From Planctomycetota bacterium (GTDB taxonomy: Bacteria > Planctomycetota > UBA11346), in assembly GCA_024641365.1 (NCBI GenBank), contig JAHEDF010000182.1, forward strand, positions 1 to 7,429: a stretch of DNA of 7,429 nt, in the 5' to 3' direction. Position numbers and translations under genes: made by a program. The notes under the pieces were generated by a model. It saw only the letters and a program-made list of their open reading frames with translations. It did not search any database and had not been told where the DNA came from. Shown here in pieces: positions 6,242-7,429 of the stretch; position 1 is the first letter of the stretch; each line of letters opens with the position of its first letter.

Positions 6242-6380
6242 TCACATAACCGACATGGACAGGTTGTATGGAACATTTGTGCTTTTAAGAATACTATAGC
6301 CAGCTTGCTGCTTCACATTATTATCTCACTGAGCACCCTGCCGCTTATTCATTCAAAACACTCTTCACGTTGATTGCACC

Positions 6381-6782
6381 ATGACTGATACCAAAGATCT
6401 CATCAAACGTTATTACGATGCATTTAATCGTGCAAATCTTATAGAATTTATGTCCTTACTTCATGAAGATATAGTTCATTATGCCAATCAATCTGAACGT
6501 GTTAATGGCAAGGAAACATTTAATACCTTTATGGAGCATATGAATCATTGCTACCGTGAGCGTATAACCGATTTAATTATTTTTGTTAGTGATGATGGCA
6601 AACGCGCAGCGGCTGAATACGCCGTCAACGGGATGTATTTAAATACTGACCAAGGATTACCACCTGCACGTGGCCAAACCTATCGCGTAGCTGGTGGCGC
6701 ATTTTTTGAAGTTAAAGACGGTCTTATTTCTCGCGTAACTAATTATTATAATTTACAGGAATGGCTCAGACAGGTGACGTGA
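6381..6782 (+). CDS. SnoaL-like / ketosteroid isomerase-related protein (NTF2 fold)
   Basis: A 133-residue protein of the NTF2-like superfamily that closely fits the pattern of the 'ketosteroid isomerase-related' SnoaL group. It begins with the helix YYDAFNRANLIEFMSLLHED (11-30), followed by VHYANQSERVNGKETFNTFM. The central strands include KRAAAEYAVNGMY, then GLPPARGQTYRVAGGAFFEV and ISRVTNYYNLQEWLRQV (115-131) to the end. The length is normal for the family, whose members are mostly cytoplasmic with undefined substrates, so no reaction is claimed. It lies 139 bp after astA with no clear terminator or promoter between. No Shine-Dalgarno sequence precedes the ATG, but the fold's first helix starts directly after it, so the start is reasonable. 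Confidence 0.85.
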   Translation: MTDTKDLIKRYYDAFNRANLIEFMSLLHEDIVHYANQSERVNGKETFNTFMEHMNHCYRERITDLIIFVSDDGKRAAAEYAVNGMYLNTDQGLPPARGQTYRVAGGAFFEVKDGLISRVTNYYNLQEWLRQVT

Positions 6783-6988
6783 GAAGTCCGGAAGTCGAGC
6801 GCGGTTTGCTTTTTGTATCAAGTTAATAATTTTGCTCCTTTATGAATCTTTCCATTTCTAGCTTTATGTATGTCATAATTGTTTTTACACAGCGCAAAGC
6901 GCCGCCTTTCTGCAGCTCATAATTAACCGCACATCCTTCATTAATTAGTATTCATCGCGAGACTTCCGGACTTCCGGACCTCCGGACT
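6783..6988 (+). repeat. Spacer with 14-bp inverted repeat and 8-bp tandem repeat
   Basis: GAAGTCCGGAAGTC (6783-6796), starting directly after the upstream stop codon, is the exact reverse complement of GACTTCCGGACTTC (6961-6974). The right arm continues as a tandem of the 8-base unit GACTTCCG (6961-6968, 6969-6976), one variant GACCTCCG (6977-6984) and a partial GACT. The enclosed 164 bp are AT-rich, with no gene seen. They include a small GCGC-AAA-GCGC dyad near 6893-6903 and a weak promoter-like pair TTAACC (6923-6928) and TAGTAT (6946-6951) pointing at the C45 gene. This could be a small non-autonomous element, a palindromic intergenic repeat, or a long hairpin between genes. No target duplication is evident. 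Confidence 0.6.
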
Positions 6989-7057
6989 AATTATCCAGCT
7001 GTTCACCCCCTTCCACTCGCCGTTTGTCCCCCGTCAAAGTGGGCTTAGGCTGCGCAT

Positions 7058-7429
7058 ATGTCGACTTTGCTTACGCTTCCGCTCATTCACGTTCGTGGCA
7101 CGCCTGCTGAGTTAGGGCGCGGTCAGGGCGAACAATTAAAAGATCTTATTCATGCATTTGTTGAGCAACGTCTGCGCGCGGCAAAAGTGTATTTATTTGA
7201 ACGTGGTATTCGTGATGAGGCGACGTTTCGTGATTTAGGTCGTCAGTGTTTAGACGCGTTAAAATCATGGGACCACGACGCGTGGATTGAGCACATGGCG
7301 TTAGCGGAAGCGGCTCAAATTAATGCGGTTGATCTCTACACCACCGGTAACATGACTGATATTCGCGATATTTTAGCATTAGGTCCCATGAATGCCGATG
7401 CTGAAGGATGCACAACTGCGTTAGTTCCA
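7058..7429 (+). CDS. C45-family Ntn hydrolase (isopenicillin-N acyltransferase-like), 5' part only
   Basis: The first 124 residues of a gene that runs off the window end with the frame open. The N-terminal pattern fits the C45 peptidase / acyl-CoA:6-aminopenicillanate acyltransferase family: LIHVRGTPAELGRGQGEQLK (9-28), a helical stretch with HMALAEAAQINAVDLYTTGN (79-98), then DAEGCTTALVP (114-124). In this family the Cys of the G-C-T motif (Cys118) becomes the N-terminal nucleophile after autocatalytic cleavage between Gly and Cys, giving two subunits. Relatives hydrolyse or transfer N-acyl groups on small molecules, and the substrate cannot be read here. The ATG at 7058 is the natural start just before the conserved block, but no good Shine-Dalgarno sequence precedes it. 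The upstream neighbours are the SnoaL-like gene and astA. Confidence 0.82.
   Translation, partial: MSTLLTLPLIHVRGTPAELGRGQGEQLKDLIHAFVEQRLRAAKVYLFERGIRDEATFRDLGRQCLDALKSWDHDAWIEHMALAEAAQINAVDLYTTGNMTDIRDILALGPMNADAEGCTTALVP

Overview
The window looks like chromosomal DNA from a Gram-negative-type bacterium of moderate GC. I lean towards the Planctomycetes/Verrucomicrobia/Lentisphaerae (PVC) assemblage. The evidence is soft: the PII protein ends in an ERGPEAI-type tail, the ammonium channel has a signal peptide plus an Ala/Pro/Thr-rich leader, and there is a pair of membrane-anchored coiled-coil BRCT proteins. No rRNA, tRNA, CRISPR array or transposase is visible, so the placement is an inference.

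Layout. Positions 144-2102 (minus strand) hold a nitrogen-sensing pair, amtB (ammonium channel) followed by glnB/glnK (PII regulator). They are separated by 95 bp containing a hairpin and are closed by a clear Rho-independent terminator. Positions 2103-2733 are a long divergent intergenic region with no convincing protein gene. It is full of dyads: promoter-like boxes, an operator-like dyad, two hairpins before a T-run, and a roughly 280-nt stretch with many complementary arms ending just before the next start codon. Positions 2734-5127 (plus strand) are a two-gene operon. Its two paralogous proteins share one architecture (N-terminal membrane anchor, long coiled coil, small beta-rich domain, C-terminal BRCT-like domain), and a strong terminator follows. 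Positions 5186-7429 (plus strand) carry an arginine N-succinyltransferase (AstA family), a SnoaL/ketosteroid-isomerase-related small protein and the 5' part of a C45-family (isopenicillin-N acyltransferase-like) Ntn hydrolase. A 275-bp spacer between the last two contains a 14-bp inverted repeat and an 8-bp tandem repeat.

How the genes work together. AmtB and PII form the well-known ammonium uptake/sensing pair, in which PII docks on AmtB and blocks it when nitrogen is plentiful. The BRCT pair is its own transcription unit with no established function; tandem paralogy suggests a hetero-oligomer at a membrane. AstA, the SnoaL-like protein and the C45 enzyme are co-directional, but their spacers (139 and 275 bp) do not prove an operon. 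AstA and C45 enzymes both handle N-acyl groups, so a link is possible but only inferred.

The most unusual items are the paired membrane-anchored BRCT proteins and the unexplained structured DNA/RNA upstream of them.
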